Shown piece by piece: positions 49,696-58,068 of a stretch of 64,000 nucleotides of DNA (the stretch's first letter is position 1; every line of letters begins with the position of its first letter). This DNA comes from Pseudomonas fulva (GTDB lineage Bacteria; Pseudomonadota; Gammaproteobacteria; Pseudomonadales; Pseudomonadaceae). The translations under genes were made by a program, and so were the position numbers. Below the pieces are notes generated by a model. It searched no databases and was not told where the DNA came from. It saw nothing but the letters and a program-made list of their open reading frames with translations. The stretch spans positions 310,001 to 374,000 of the forward strand of contig NZ_CP082928.1 in NCBI RefSeq assembly GCF_023517795.1, written 5' to 3'.

Positions 49696-49753
49696 TTGCG
49701 CACTAAATAAATCACGACTAGAGTTCACCCCGAACAGTTAAGTTGCGCACTAA
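49696..49753. promoter_or_regulatory. Paired OhrR operator candidates upstream of ohr
   Basis: Exact direct copies of TTGCGCACTAA lie at 49696-49706 and 49743-49753, 47 bp apart, within 93 bp of the ohr start. Each contains a GCGC dyad with an AGT(T)GCGC(A)CT-type symmetry. Position and sequence fit OhrR binding. Confidence 0.55.
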
Positions 49754-49788
49754 CAAACATCGCACAAACAAAATACGAGGATTTCACC

Positions 49789-50217
49789 ATGTCGATCGAA
49801 ACCGTTGCCTACCGCGCCTACGCCGAAGCCACTGGGGGCCGTGAAGGCCGTGCCATTTCCTCCGACGGCGTGCTGGATGTCGCGCTGACCACGCCCAAGG
49901 AGCTGGGCGGCGCTGGCGGCCAGGGCACCAACCCCGAGCAGCTGTTCGCTGCCGGCTACTCGGCCTGCTTCCTGGGCGCGATCAAGTTCGTCGCCGCCCG
50001 TGACAAGCACAAGGTGTCGCCGGATAGCTGGATCGAAGGCATCGTCGGCATCGGTGCGGTGCCCACCGGTTTCGCCATCGAGGTGGAACTGAAGATCACC
50101 CTGCCGGGCCTGGACCGTGAAGAAGCCAAGGCACTGATCGACAAGGCGCATATCGTCTGCCCTTACTCGAACGCGACCCAAGGCAATATCGACGTGACCC
50201 TGACCCTGGTCGAGTAA
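49789..50217 (+). CDS. ohr: Organic hydroperoxide resistance protein Ohr
   Basis: A 142-residue Ohr/OsmC-family thiol peroxidase that reduces organic hydroperoxides using lipoylated proteins. The two catalytic cysteines are Cys60 in [14 protein letters not shown] and Cys124 in [10 protein letters not shown]. Characteristic Ohr parts are [13 protein letters not shown] and [13 protein letters not shown]. It acts in the cytoplasm. Its promoter carries two TTGCGCACTAA repeats for OhrR, and a 26-bp hairpin directly follows the gene. Start at 49789 after AGGATTTCACC. Confidence 0.97.
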   Translation: MSIETVAYRAYAEATGGREGRAISSDGVLDVALTTPKELGGAGGQGTNPEQLFAAGYSACFLGAIKFVAARDKHKVSPDSWIEGIVGIGAVPTGFAIEVELKITLPGLDREEAKALIDKAHIVCPYSNATQGNIDVTLTLVE

Positions 50218-50222
50218 ACGCC

Positions 50223-50278
50223 CGCCGCAGCAACGCAAACGCCCCGGTCGATACCGGGGCGTTTGCGTTGCTGCGGCG
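50223..50278. terminator. Perfect 26-bp hairpin between ohr and a convergent gene
   Basis: Bases 50223-50248 pair without mismatch with 50253-50278, leaving a CGAT loop. It spans the whole gap between the ohr stop and the stop of the minus-strand monooxygenase-like gene at 50279, so it can end both transcripts. There is no clear T run, and the stem is much longer than a normal terminator. Confidence 0.75.
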
Positions 50279-50554
50279 TCAGGCGGCGCGGCTTTGCAGT
50301 TGCTGTATGGCGCCACTGCGCCAGGCACTGGCGAGCACCTCCTGCAATAGTGGCTGGGCGAAATAGCGCTCCAGATCGCGGCTGCTGCGCCAGCGGCTGT
50401 GCAACTGCCAGCGCTGCCGATCACGTTGTAGTTCGAACGCCAGGCAACCTTCCAGGCGCCGCGTTGGCTCCAGCAGGTCACGCAGGTAGCCACCCAGTTC
50501 CTCACAACGACCTGGAGCGGCTTCGAGCACGGTGATGTGGGTCTGCAGGGTCAT
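50279..50554 (-). CDS. ABM-domain (antibiotic biosynthesis monooxygenase-like) protein
   Basis: A 91-residue ferredoxin-like protein: MTLQTHITVLEAAPGRCEEL, then YLRDLLEPTRRLEGCLAFEL and WRSSRDLERYFAQPLLQEVL. This is the ABM fold, usually a small oxygenase, haem-degrading or quinol-modifying enzyme; the substrate is unknown. The ATG at 50554 has GGGAG upstream; the frame extends 11 codons but without a ribosome site. It lies 60 bp after the SDR gene on the same strand, so they probably form an operon under the AraC-family regulator. Confidence 0.88.
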   Translation of the reverse strand: MTLQTHITVLEAAPGRCEELGGYLRDLLEPTRRLEGCLAFELQRDRQRWQLHSRWRSSRDLERYFAQPLLQEVLASAWRSGAIQQLQSRAA

Positions 50555-50614
50555 GTTTTTCTCCCTCGATCTAGTCGGCGATGCCACGGCAGATCCACCG
50601 TGGCATCGGCCCTG

Positions 50615-51352
50615 TCAGTGGATGCTCGCGGTCGGGCGCACCACCAGTTCGCTGACGTCGACGTCGGCCGGTTGCTCGATGGCATAGGCCACGGCACGGG
50701 CGATGGCCGACGGGCTGATGGCCACCTTGCGGAATTCGCGCATGGCGTCGCGGGCACCCTCGTCGGAGATGCTGTCGGCCAGTTCGGATTCCACCACGCC
50801 AGGCGATACCAGGGTGACGCGAATATCGCCGCCGACTTCCTGGCGCAGGCCATCGCTGATCGCCCGTACCGCGTACTTGGTGGCGCAATACACCGCTGCG
50901 GTCGGTGACACCCGGTAGGCACCGATCGACGCCACGTTGATGATCTGCCCGCTGCGCTGGGCCTGCATGACCGGCAAGGCCGCAGCGATGCCGTGCAGCA
51001 CGCCACGGATGTTGACGTCGATCATGCGGTTCCACTCGTCCAGCTTGAGTGCTTCGATCATCGACAGCGGCATCACACCGGCATTGTTGAGCAGCACATC
51101 GATGCGCCCATACTCGGCCACGGCGGCATCCGCGAAGGCCTGCACATCGGCGGCGTCGGTCACGTCGAGACGACGGGCGATGGCCTGGCCGCCGGCAGCG
51201 CGGATATCCGCCACCAGTTGCTCGAGGCGTTCGACTCGACGGGCGCCGAGTACCACCCGCGCGCCCTGCTCGGCCAGCAAGCGGGCGCAGCCTTCGCCGA
51301 TGCCGCTGCTGGCGCCGGTGATCAGGACGACTTTTTCTTGGATGTTGTTCAT
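50615..51352 (-). CDS. Short-chain dehydrogenase/reductase, YdfG-like
   Basis: A 245-residue classical SDR. Cofactor loop ITGASSGIGEGCARLLAEQG is at 11-30, NNAG in LLNNAGVMPLS, and the catalytic triad Ser in NVASIGAYRVS plus YCATK. The type is cytoplasmic and NADP-linked judging by the ARR after strand 2 (GARRVERL). An AraC-family regulator is divergent upstream, a common Pseudomonas pair for inducible aldehyde/ketone reductases. Start at 51352. Substrate unknown. Confidence 0.94.
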   Translation of the reverse strand: MNNIQEKVVLITGASSGIGEGCARLLAEQGARVVLGARRVERLEQLVADIRAAGGQAIARRLDVTDAADVQAFADAAVAEYGRIDVLLNNAGVMPLSMIEALKLDEWNRMIDVNIRGVLHGIAAALPVMQAQRSGQIINVASIGAYRVSPTAAVYCATKYAVRAISDGLRQEVGGDIRVTLVSPGVVESELADSISDEGARDAMREFRKVAISPSAIARAVAYAIEQPADVDVSELVVRPTASIH

Positions 51353-51406
51353 GGTGCGATCCTCTGGTCAGGGCGGCGTACCCGCCGCGATGGATCCAGA
51401 GTAGGA

Positions 51407-51548
51407 GCCGGATACATTTCTGCGTTAGCCGGATACTGGAACATTCTTGCCTGATCGTGCAGATCTGCGCTCGAGCTCAGCCTCCGCCCGCCCATTACGG
51501 GGCATACAGCGCGGACGATTGCCTAATGCTGTGCAACGCTTGCCCAAT
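51407..51548. promoter_or_regulatory. Two 21-bp-spaced direct repeat pairs at divergent promoters
   Basis: In the 275-bp gap between the SDR and araC-type genes, GCCGGATAC recurs at 51407-51415 and 51428-51436, and TTGCC(T/C)AAT recurs at 51519-51527 and 51540-51548. Both pairs repeat with a period of exactly 21 bp, two helical turns, which is what AraC-family proteins recognise. The first pair lies close to the SDR start and the second 80-110 bp before the regulator. Confidence 0.6.
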
Positions 51549-51627
51549 ACTCCGAAGATCGCTGGCCGCGCAGGACGTCTGGGCAATTCCCGGATAGGCT
51601 TCGCACAAATTCGCGAGTGAGTAGACG

Positions 51628-52539
51628 ATGCAACCCGACCAGCCTGATGACCTGGCCCTTCGCCAACGCGAACTGGCCCACCTGATTCAGCAGCACACCC
51701 CGGCCGAGGGCATGCACGAGACCTTGATCGACGGCCTGGGGTTGGCCTACACCACGGCGCCCAGCCTACCGATGCCGACGCTCTATCGGCCGTGCCTGTG
51801 CATCATTGCCCAGGGCCGCAAGGAGGTTCGCCTGGGCGCCGAGCAGTATTACTACGACCCGCTCAACTACCTGGTGGCTTCGGTGACCTTGCCGGTGACC
51901 GGCCAGGTGATCGAAGCCACCCCGGAGCAGCCGTACCTGAGCGTGCGCCTGGATATCGACCCGGCGCTGATCAGCGAACTGCTCTCCGCCGCCGGCCCGA
52001 TCGGCCTGCCGGCGCCCGGCACCAAGCGCGCGCTGTTCGTCGACCGCCTGGACGCCTCCATGCTTGACGCGGTGATTCGCCTGCTGCGCCTGCTCGACGC
52101 CCCGCGCGACGCCGCCATGCTGGCGCCGCTCGCCCTGCGCGAGATCTTCTATCGGCTGCTGCGCAGCCCCCAGGGCCAGCGCCTGCGCGAGATCGTCATG
52201 GCCGACAGCCAGAGCCACCGTATCGCCCGCGCCATCGAATGGATCAACCGGCATTACGACAAGCCCCTGCGCATCGAGGAGCTGGCCCGCGAGGTCAACC
52301 TCAGCGCCTCGACCCTGCACCACCGCTTCAAGGCCGTCACCGCCCTGAGCCCGCTGCAGTACCAGAAGCAGCTGCGCCTGCAGGAAGCGCGCAGGCTGAT
52401 GTTCAGCGAAGGCCTGGAAGCGGCCTCGGCAAGCTTCCGCGTCGGCTACGAGAGCCCCTCGCAATTCAGCCGCGAGTACAGCCGCCTGTTCGGCGCCCCG
52501 CCGCTGCGCGATATGCTGCGGCTACGCAACGCGGGCTGA
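51628..52539 (+). CDS. AraC-family regulator (AraC_N type)
   Basis: A 303-residue regulator. The N-terminal domain matches the AraC_N group: LPTLYRP-type PMPTLYRPCLCIIAQGRKEV, YYYDPLNYLVASVTLPVTGQ and PYLSVRLDIDPALISELLSA. The C-terminal DNA-binding part contains IARAIEWINRHYDKPLRIEE, LAREVNLSASTLHHRFKAVT and GYESPSQFSREYSRLFG. It is divergent from the SDR-ABM pair and likely activates it. The ATG at 51628 is preceded by a GAGTGAGTAGACG stretch. Confidence 0.94.
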   Translation: MQPDQPDDLALRQRELAHLIQQHTPAEGMHETLIDGLGLAYTTAPSLPMPTLYRPCLCIIAQGRKEVRLGAEQYYYDPLNYLVASVTLPVTGQVIEATPEQPYLSVRLDIDPALISELLSAAGPIGLPAPGTKRALFVDRLDASMLDAVIRLLRLLDAPRDAAMLAPLALREIFYRLLRSPQGQRLREIVMADSQSHRIARAIEWINRHYDKPLRIEELAREVNLSASTLHHRFKAVTALSPLQYQKQLRLQEARRLMFSEGLEAASASFRVGYESPSQFSREYSRLFGAPPLRDMLRLRNAG

Positions 52540-52576
52540 GCGCTGGAAAGCGATAGCGGCCGTTCGCTGATCCACT

Positions 52577-52626
52577 GTGGGAGCGCGCCATGCGCGCGAA
52601 AAATCGCGGGCATGGCCCGCTCCCAC
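52577..52626. repeat. REP inverted pair
   Basis: GTGGGAGCGCGCCATGCGCG starts at 52577 and its inverted mate (GGGCATGGCCCGCTCCCAC) ends at 52626, giving a REPIN-like hairpin. The preceding CGGCCGTTCGCTGATCCAC is shared with the REP at 42042. It lies between an AraC gene and a convergent TonB receptor gene. Confidence 0.85.
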
Positions 52627-52685
52627 AGGTGGGGCGCCTTACGCCCGCTTTCGCCACTTTGCGAACTCAACGATGGCGCAGCGTC

Positions 52686-55175
52686 TCAGAAACGCTGAGT
52701 CAGGGTCGCCGTCACCGTCCGCTCCTCGCCCAGATAACACGCAACCGCCGAATAGCAGGATGCCACGTAGTACTCGTCGGTGAGGTTGTTGGCGGTCAGC
52801 CTGAGCGAGGTGCCGTTCAGGCCGACCTGGCTCAGGTCATAACCCACCGACGCATCGAACAGGGTGTAGGACGGCACATCGAAGTCGTTCAGCTCACTGC
52901 CCTCGCTCTGCCCGACATAGCGCGCACCGGCGCCGATACTCAGGCCGGCCAGCGGGCCGTCACTGAAGCGGTAGTCGGCCCACAGGCTGGCCATGCGCTC
53001 GGGCGTCTGCGGCGGGGTATTGCCCTTGGCGTCGACCACGGCGCTGCCGGCGTTGACGAAGTAGGTCTTGCTGTACGACACGTCGGCGTAGGTGTAGCTG
53101 GCGATCAGCTGCAGGTTGTCGACGGGCTTGAAACGCGCCTCCAGCTCGACGCCGCGGGAACGAATGCCGCCGACGCCCTTGTAGAAGCTGTCGGTGACCA
53201 GGCTGTTTTCCTTGGCGAACAGGTTCTCCATCTCCAGGTTGAAGAACGACAGGGTGTAGAGGTCGTCGGTGCCCGGCGGCTGGAACTTGAGGCCGGCTTC
53301 CCATTGCTCGCCGGTGGTCGGGTCGAGGATCTGCGCACCGCTGGAATAGTTGGAGGTCGGGTTGAACGAGGTCGAGTAGCTGACATAGGGCGACACGCCA
53401 TTGTCGAACGCATAGAGAACGCCGACATGGCCGCTGAGTTTCTCGCCCTGATTGTCGTCCTTGCCACTGATCTCGTCATCGATGGACACGTCGTACCAGT
53501 CCTGACGCAGGCCGAAGGACAGGTTCCAGTTGTCGATCTCGACCAGGTCCTGCAGGTACAGGCCGGTCTGTTTCTGCCGGCGCAGGGCGTCGGTCACCGG
53601 GGTGATGGAGGTCAGGGGATTGTTGTCGTAGACCGGATCGAACACGTCGATCGGGGTAACCGAGCCGGGCGGCTGCAGGATCGAGTTGTCACGCTGGTCG
53701 GCGATCTTGTTCTTCGAATACTGATAGTCCAGGCCCAGTACCAGGGTGTGCTGGGCCGCGCCGGTGGCGAAGTCGGCCTGCAGCATGTTGTCGACGATCC
53801 AGGCGTGCAAACGCTCCTGGCCACCGCTGTAGCCGCGGTACAGCTCGTTGCTGGTGTCGCTCAGGTAGCCGGAGGCCCAGACCTGGCTGTTCGACACCCG
53901 GGCATCCACGTAGCGGAAGTTCTGCCGCGCACTCCAGGTGTCGTTGAAGCGGTGCTCGACCTCGTAACCGGCCATCTGCTGGGTGCGGGTGAACTCTTCC
54001 ACGCCCGGGTCGCCCTCGAAAAAGCCGCTCGAAAGGCGCCGGCCATCGCGCTTGTGCACGGTGCCGGAGGCCGGCAGGCTGCCGTGATAGCCGCCGTTGG
54101 GATCATCCTGCAGGTAGGCGTAGAGCGTCATGAAGGTGTCGTCACTGAGGTTCAGCGCCAGGCTGGGCATGAGCGCATAGCGGGTCTCGGTGACGTGATC
54201 GGCCTGGGAATCGGCATCCTTGGCCAGACCGACGACGCGGTAGGCGATGTTCTCGTTCAAAGGGCCGGTGACATCGAAGCCCAGGGACTTGCGGGCATTG
54301 TTGCCATAGGACAGGTCCACCCGGCCGGACTGGGTGAATTCCGGTCGCTTGGTGCTGATGGCCGCCAGGCCGCCGGGGTTGCTGCGACCGTAGAGCACCG
54401 AAGACGGCCCTTTGAGAATGTCGATGCGCTCGATGAAGTACGGGTCGATCTGCAGGCTGCTGTAGGAGCCGGGATCGCCCATGGACTTCAGGCCGTCGAT
54501 GGTGATGTTGTCCACCGAGCCGTCGTTGATGCCACGAATCGCCAGATAGTCGTAGCGGTGGGTGTTGCCGTAGGGGTTGGTCAGCACGCCCGGGCTGTAG
54601 CGCATGGCATCGGCGGCGCTCAACGCGCCCTGGCGCTCGATCTGCTCGCGGGTGACCACCGACACGCTTTGCGCGGTTTTCGCCAGCGCCTTGCTGGTCT
54701 TGGTCGACACGCTGCTGTGGGTGGCGTTGTAGCCGTCCATGCTGCCCAGCGCGTTGCCCAGGGCGAAGGCGCGCACATCGGTGCTTTCCAGTTCCAGCGA
54801 GCCGGTCCCCGTCTGCGCGGCAGCCTGCAGCGAGTAGCCGCCATGACCATCGGCGACGGCCTGCAGGCCGCTGCCCTGCAGCAGCCGCGCGAAGCCCTCG
54901 TCGACACCGGCCTCGCCCTGCAGCCCGGGGCTCTGTTTGCCGGCGGTCAGCCGCCCATCCACCGACAGCAGCACGCCCGTCTCCGCCGCGAAACGGCTCA
55001 GCGCCGTCGACAGCGAACCCGCCGGAATCTGGTAGCTGCGCGCTGCCTGCTGGTGGCTACCGACCTCAATGGCCTGGGCCTGCACGAGAAGCGGTGAGCA
55101 GGTCGCCAGGGCCAGGGTGGCCAGGCGGATCGAGCGGCGCAGATCAAGGGGCGAGAAGCGGAGCGGTGACGACAT
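52686..55175 (-). CDS. TonB-dependent siderophore receptor with STN signalling domain
   Basis: An 829-residue outer-membrane receptor. The signal peptide is about residues 1-34 (LATLALATCSPLLVQAQA). An N-terminal STN domain follows (SYQIPAGSLSTALSRFAAET and SVDGRLTAGKQSPGLQGEAG), then the plug (SVVTREQIERQGALSAADAM, then GVLTNPYGNTHRYDYLAIRG) and the beta-barrel, ending in ...TLTQRF with the C-terminal Phe. STN domains relay ligand binding to FecR-type anti-sigma factors. It is the third gene of a fecI-fecR-receptor set, 114 bp after fecR. Ferric siderophore uptake is likely, but the ligand is not identifiable. Confidence 0.94.
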   Translation of the reverse strand: MSSPLRFSPLDLRRSIRLATLALATCSPLLVQAQAIEVGSHQQAARSYQIPAGSLSTALSRFAAETGVLLSVDGRLTAGKQSPGLQGEAGVDEGFARLLQGSGLQAVADGHGGYSLQAAAQTGTGSLELESTDVRAFALGNALGSMDGYNATHSSVSTKTSKALAKTAQSVSVVTREQIERQGALSAADAMRYSPGVLTNPYGNTHRYDYLAIRGINDGSVDNITIDGLKSMGDPGSYSSLQIDPYFIERIDILKGPSSVLYGRSNPGGLAAISTKRPEFTQSGRVDLSYGNNARKSLGFDVTGPLNENIAYRVVGLAKDADSQADHVTETRYALMPSLALNLSDDTFMTLYAYLQDDPNGGYHGSLPASGTVHKRDGRRLSSGFFEGDPGVEEFTRTQQMAGYEVEHRFNDTWSARQNFRYVDARVSNSQVWASGYLSDTSNELYRGYSGGQERLHAWIVDNMLQADFATGAAQHTLVLGLDYQYSKNKIADQRDNSILQPPGSVTPIDVFDPVYDNNPLTSITPVTDALRRQKQTGLYLQDLVEIDNWNLSFGLRQDWYDVSIDDEISGKDDNQGEKLSGHVGVLYAFDNGVSPYVSYSTSFNPTSNYSSGAQILDPTTGEQWEAGLKFQPPGTDDLYTLSFFNLEMENLFAKENSLVTDSFYKGVGGIRSRGVELEARFKPVDNLQLIASYTYADVSYSKTYFVNAGSAVVDAKGNTPPQTPERMASLWADYRFSDGPLAGLSIGAGARYVGQSEGSELNDFDVPSYTLFDASVGYDLSQVGLNGTSLRLTANNLTDEYYVASCYSAVACYLGEERTVTATLTQRF

Positions 55176-55289
55176 GCAGGAATCCTCGAGACAACGCCCG
55201 CGCAGGGTGCGCAAGGGCCGGATGCACTGAGGCCAAGCGAGATCGCAAAAGGGGAACCACCATCGCAAGATTTTTTGCACGCCAGGTCG

Positions 55290-56237
55290 TCAGCCGGCCA
55301 GTGGTTCTATCGTCACCCACCAGGGCAAACGCCGGTTGACGCGGATCGGCAGGCTGCCGGCCAGGGCCTGGAGAATCCGCTCGGGGTCGCCCAGCGGATA
55401 GGCACCGACCAGGCGCAGATCGGCCACCCGCGGGTCGCAGCCCAGATAACCCGGCAGGTAATCGGCCAGCTCCGCGATGAAATCGCCCAGGGGCCGGTCA
55501 TTGGCCAGCAACACGCCGCGACTCCAGGCCTGACGCGCCGGGTCCACCGGCTCGCTGGCCGAGATGGCGTCACTGCCGAAGCGCACCTGATGGCCGGCCT
55601 GCAACACCTGGGCAGAATGCCCGGCCCAGGGTTCGATACGTACCGCCCCCGCGAAGACGCTGAGCTGGCTGAAGCCATCGCCCTCGCGCACGCCGAAACG
55701 CGTACCCAGGGCCTGCAGCCGCCCGTGGCGGGTATCGAGCAGCAGGGGCCGCGGATCGGCTGCCGTGTCGATCAACACCTCGCCCTGCAGCAACCGCAAC
55801 GACCGCGTCGAAGCGCTGTAGTCGATATCGACCGCCGTGCGGCTGCCCAGCCAGAGGTGGCTGCCATCGGCCAGGCGCCGCTCGCGGATTTCCCCCATAC
55901 CAGTGCGCTCGCTGGCCAGCCACGCGCGCCACGGCTGGCCCTGCCCGGCAGCGGCCAGCAACCCTGCGCCGCCCAGCACGGCGAACAGCCCAAGCACCTG
56001 GCGCCGGCTGCGCGCCGGATGGCGCAGGGCCCTGGCCGCAGCGCGGCGATGGGTATCGGCCGGCAATCGGGCGAACTGGCTGCTGATCGCCTCGACCCGC
56101 TGCCAGGCCGCCGCATGCTCGGGGCGCGCCGCCAGCCACTGCTGCCAGGCCTGGCGCTGCTGATCGTCGACTGGCGGATCGGCAAGCACCGCGAACCACT
56201 CGGCGGCCTGTTGCAGGTGAACGTGATCAGGCGCCAT
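55290..56237 (-). CDS. FecR-family anti-sigma/signal-transducing protein
   Basis: A 315-residue FecR protein. The cytoplasmic N-terminus (AAEWFAVLADPPVDDQQRQA, then WQQWLAARPEHAAAWQRVEA) matches the FecR N-terminal domain. One membrane segment is near residues 80-97 (QVLGLFAVLGGAGLLAAAG). The periplasmic FecR domain includes GEIRERRLADGSHLWLGSRT and LQGEVLIDTA, and the C-terminal part (LADYLPGYLGCDPRVADLRL) contacts the STN domain of the receptor. It transmits the signal to the FecI-like sigma factor encoded 3 bp upstream. Confidence 0.94.
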   Translation of the reverse strand: MAPDHVHLQQAAEWFAVLADPPVDDQQRQAWQQWLAARPEHAAAWQRVEAISSQFARLPADTHRRAAARALRHPARSRRQVLGLFAVLGGAGLLAAAGQGQPWRAWLASERTGMGEIRERRLADGSHLWLGSRTAVDIDYSASTRSLRLLQGEVLIDTAADPRPLLLDTRHGRLQALGTRFGVREGDGFSQLSVFAGAVRIEPWAGHSAQVLQAGHQVRFGSDAISASEPVDPARQAWSRGVLLANDRPLGDFIAELADYLPGYLGCDPRVADLRLVGAYPLGDPERILQALAGSLPIRVNRRLPWWVTIEPLAG

Positions 56238-56240
56238 GGC

Positions 56241-56747
56241 TCAGGCCTCGGCCAGCAACAGGCATTGCAGCATGGCCTGGGCCATGTACTTCTTGACCAT
56301 CCGTTCGGACACCTGCAGGCGCGTGGCGATGGCCCCATAGGTCAGGCCCTCGAGCTGCGAGAGCAGGAACGCCTCGCGTACCCGGGCCGGCAGGCGCAGC
56401 AACATGGCGTCGATGGCCAGCAGGGTTTCGATGATCAGCTCGCTGGTTTCCGGCGAAGGTGCATGGGGCTCCGGCTGCAGGGCCAGGGCCTCGAGGTAGG
56501 CACGCTCGATCGCCTGGCGGCGCCAGTGATTGACCAGCAGCGAATGGGCGATGGTCGAGAGATAAGCCCGCGGCTCGCGCAGCGACGGCAACTCGCGATG
56601 CTTGGCCAGCAGGCGCACGAAAGTGTCCTGGGCCAGATCCGCGGCATTGTCCGCACAGCCCATGCGTTTGCGCAGCCAGCCGTTCAGCCAGCTGCTGTGC
56701 TCGAGGTACAGCTGCTGCAGGGACTGTTGGGAAGAGACGAGGGACAT
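56241..56747 (-). CDS. FecI-like ECF sigma factor
   Basis: A 168-residue ECF sigma factor. Region 2 is NAADLAQDTFVRLLAKHREL with REPRAYLSTIAHSLLVNHWR, and region 4 is LPARVREAFLLSQLEGLTYG with AIATRLQVSERMVKKYMAQA. When FecR is triggered it should transcribe the receptor gene. Start: ATG at 56747 (MSLVSSQQSL) gives the usual length; ATGs at 56759 and 56780 are alternatives, all with weak ribosome sites. A Fur-box-like site and a TATAAT lie just upstream. It heads the fecI-fecR-receptor set. Confidence 0.94.
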   Translation of the reverse strand: MSLVSSQQSLQQLYLEHSSWLNGWLRKRMGCADNAADLAQDTFVRLLAKHRELPSLREPRAYLSTIAHSLLVNHWRRQAIERAYLEALALQPEPHAPSPETSELIIETLLAIDAMLLRLPARVREAFLLSQLEGLTYGAIATRLQVSERMVKKYMAQAMLQCLLLAEA

Positions 56748-56781
56748 CGAGCACACCATCACCGCGCAGGAAAAACGCATG

Positions 56782-56811
56782 AATGGTAATGCTTCTCAGA
56801 AACAAATTATA
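56782..56811 (-). promoter_or_regulatory. Fur-box-like site and -10 for fecI
   Basis: AATGGTAATGCTTCTC at 56782-56797 matches 12 of 16 aligned positions of the Fur consensus (AATGATAATCATTATC). A perfect TATAAT on the minus strand occupies 56806-56811. The Fur site lies between this -10 and the gene, so iron-bound Fur would block transcription. The -35 is poor. Confidence 0.5.
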
Positions 56812-56867
56812 GCTATTCCTAGCTCAGAGACAGCTGGCTGGGCATCACGCCCCCAAGTGACGGCCAC

Positions 56868-57467
56868 TCAGAGGTTGATCGGCCGCCGCCCCGCCAGGGC
56901 GTGGGCCAGGGTGCCGCCATCGACCAGCTCCAGCTCACCGCCGAGCGGCATGCCGTGGGCGATACGCGAGGCGATCATGCCTTTGCCAGCCAGCAGCTGG
57001 GCGATGTAGTGGGCGGTCGCCTCGCCCTCCACCGTCGGGTTGGTGGCCAGGATCACTTCACTGAACTGCCCGGCCTCGATGCGCGCCAGCAGTTCGGGAA
57101 TGCCGATGGCCTCCGGCCCCAGGCCATCGAGGGGCGACAGGTGGCCCTTGAGCACGAAGTAGCGGCCGCGAAAGCCGGTGTGCTCCACGGCATACACGTC
57201 CATCGGTCCTTCCACCACGCAGAGCAGGCTGTCGTCGCGGCGCGGGTCCTCGCAAATCTGGCAAAGCTCGCTCTCGCTCAGGCTGCGGCACGACTTGCAG
57301 TAACCCACGCCTTCCATCGCCTGGCTCAGTGCCTGGGCCAGCCGCTGGGCACCATTACGGTCGCGCTCGAGCAGTTGCAGCGCCATGCGCTGGGCGGTCT
57401 TCTGGCCGACACCGGGCAGGATGCGCAGCGATTCGATCAGTTGGCGGATCAGGGGGCTGAAGCTCAT
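56868..57467 (-). CDS. recR: Recombination protein RecR
   Basis: A 199-residue RecR that helps RecF/RecO load RecA on gapped DNA. N-terminal helix-hairpin-helix [20 protein letters not shown], zinc finger Cys57, Cys60, Cys69 and Cys72 (GYCKSC and LCQIC), then the Toprim domain with [15 protein letters not shown] and a C-terminal Walker-B-like element. Length is standard. It follows ybaB and dnaX on the same strand, the usual Pseudomonas order, though a 257-bp gap with a repeat separates it from ybaB. Confidence 0.97.
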   Translation of the reverse strand: MSFSPLIRQLIESLRILPGVGQKTAQRMALQLLERDRNGAQRLAQALSQAMEGVGYCKSCRSLSESELCQICEDPRRDDSLLCVVEGPMDVYAVEHTGFRGRYFVLKGHLSPLDGLGPEAIGIPELLARIEAGQFSEVILATNPTVEGEATAHYIAQLLAGKGMIASRIAHGMPLGGELELVDGGTLAHALAGRRPINL

Positions 57468-57616
57468 GGGGCGAGTGCTCGAAGAGGATGAAGCGAAAAG
57501 GTGTAACGGTCAGACGTAGCAAGGGCCGAACCACGCAGGTGACACCCATCGATCACCGACGGGGTCCACCTGCCTTACCTCTGGCCCAGGGAAATACGGT
57601 GGCGATCAGACGGCGT

Positions 57617-57712
57617 GCAGGGCAAGGCGCTGGCGAGCGAGGAACCGCAGTGTGCTGGTGCACATGAGGATTCCGAGCCCGCCGGCAACGCAGCCATGTG
57701 CGTCGGCTGGAC
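57617..57712. repeat. Palindromic intergenic element (divergent copy)
   Basis: In the 257-bp gap between recR and ybaB, an imperfect palindrome is centred on TGTGCTGGTGCACA at 57651-57664, flanked by GCGAGGAACCGCAG and ATGAGGATTCCGAG. It is recognisably related to the 135-bp element at 61424, which has TTTACGAGCTGTAAATGAGC at the same place. No gene is seen in this gap. Confidence 0.6.
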
Positions 57713-57724
57713 GGCACGTGCCAA

Positions 57725-58051
57725 TCAGAACGGCATCTTGAAGCCGGGCGGCAACTGCATGCCGGCGGTCATGCCGGACATCTTGTCCTGGCTGTTGGCT
57801 TCGATCTTGCGCACGGCGTCGTTGACGGCCGCGGCGATCAGGTCTTCGAGGATTTCCTTGTCTTCCTGCATCAGGCTGTCGTCGAGGCTGACGCGCTTGA
57901 CGTCATGGCGACCGGTCATCACCACGCTGACCAGACCGGCACCGGATTGGCCGGTGACCTCGGCGTTGGCCAACTCTTCCTGCATCTTCTGCATCTTTTC
58001 CTGCATCTGCTGCGCCTGCTTCATCAGGCCGGCCATGCCACCTTTCATCAT
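57725..58051 (-). CDS. ybaB: YbaB/EbfC nucleoid-associated protein
   Basis: A 108-residue YbaB/EbfC DNA-binding protein that coats the nucleoid as a dimer. It has the typical start [20 protein letters not shown] with a coiled helical arm, then [20 protein letters not shown] and [20 protein letters not shown]. It lies 17 bp downstream of dnaX on the same strand, as in most gammaproteobacteria. Confidence 0.96.
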   Translation of the reverse strand: MMKGGMAGLMKQAQQMQEKMQKMQEELANAEVTGQSGAGLVSVVMTGRHDVKRVSLDDSLMQEDKEILEDLIAAAVNDAVRKIEANSQDKMSGMTAGMQLPPGFKMPF

Positions 58052-58068
58052 GATGTTGTCCTCGGTAG

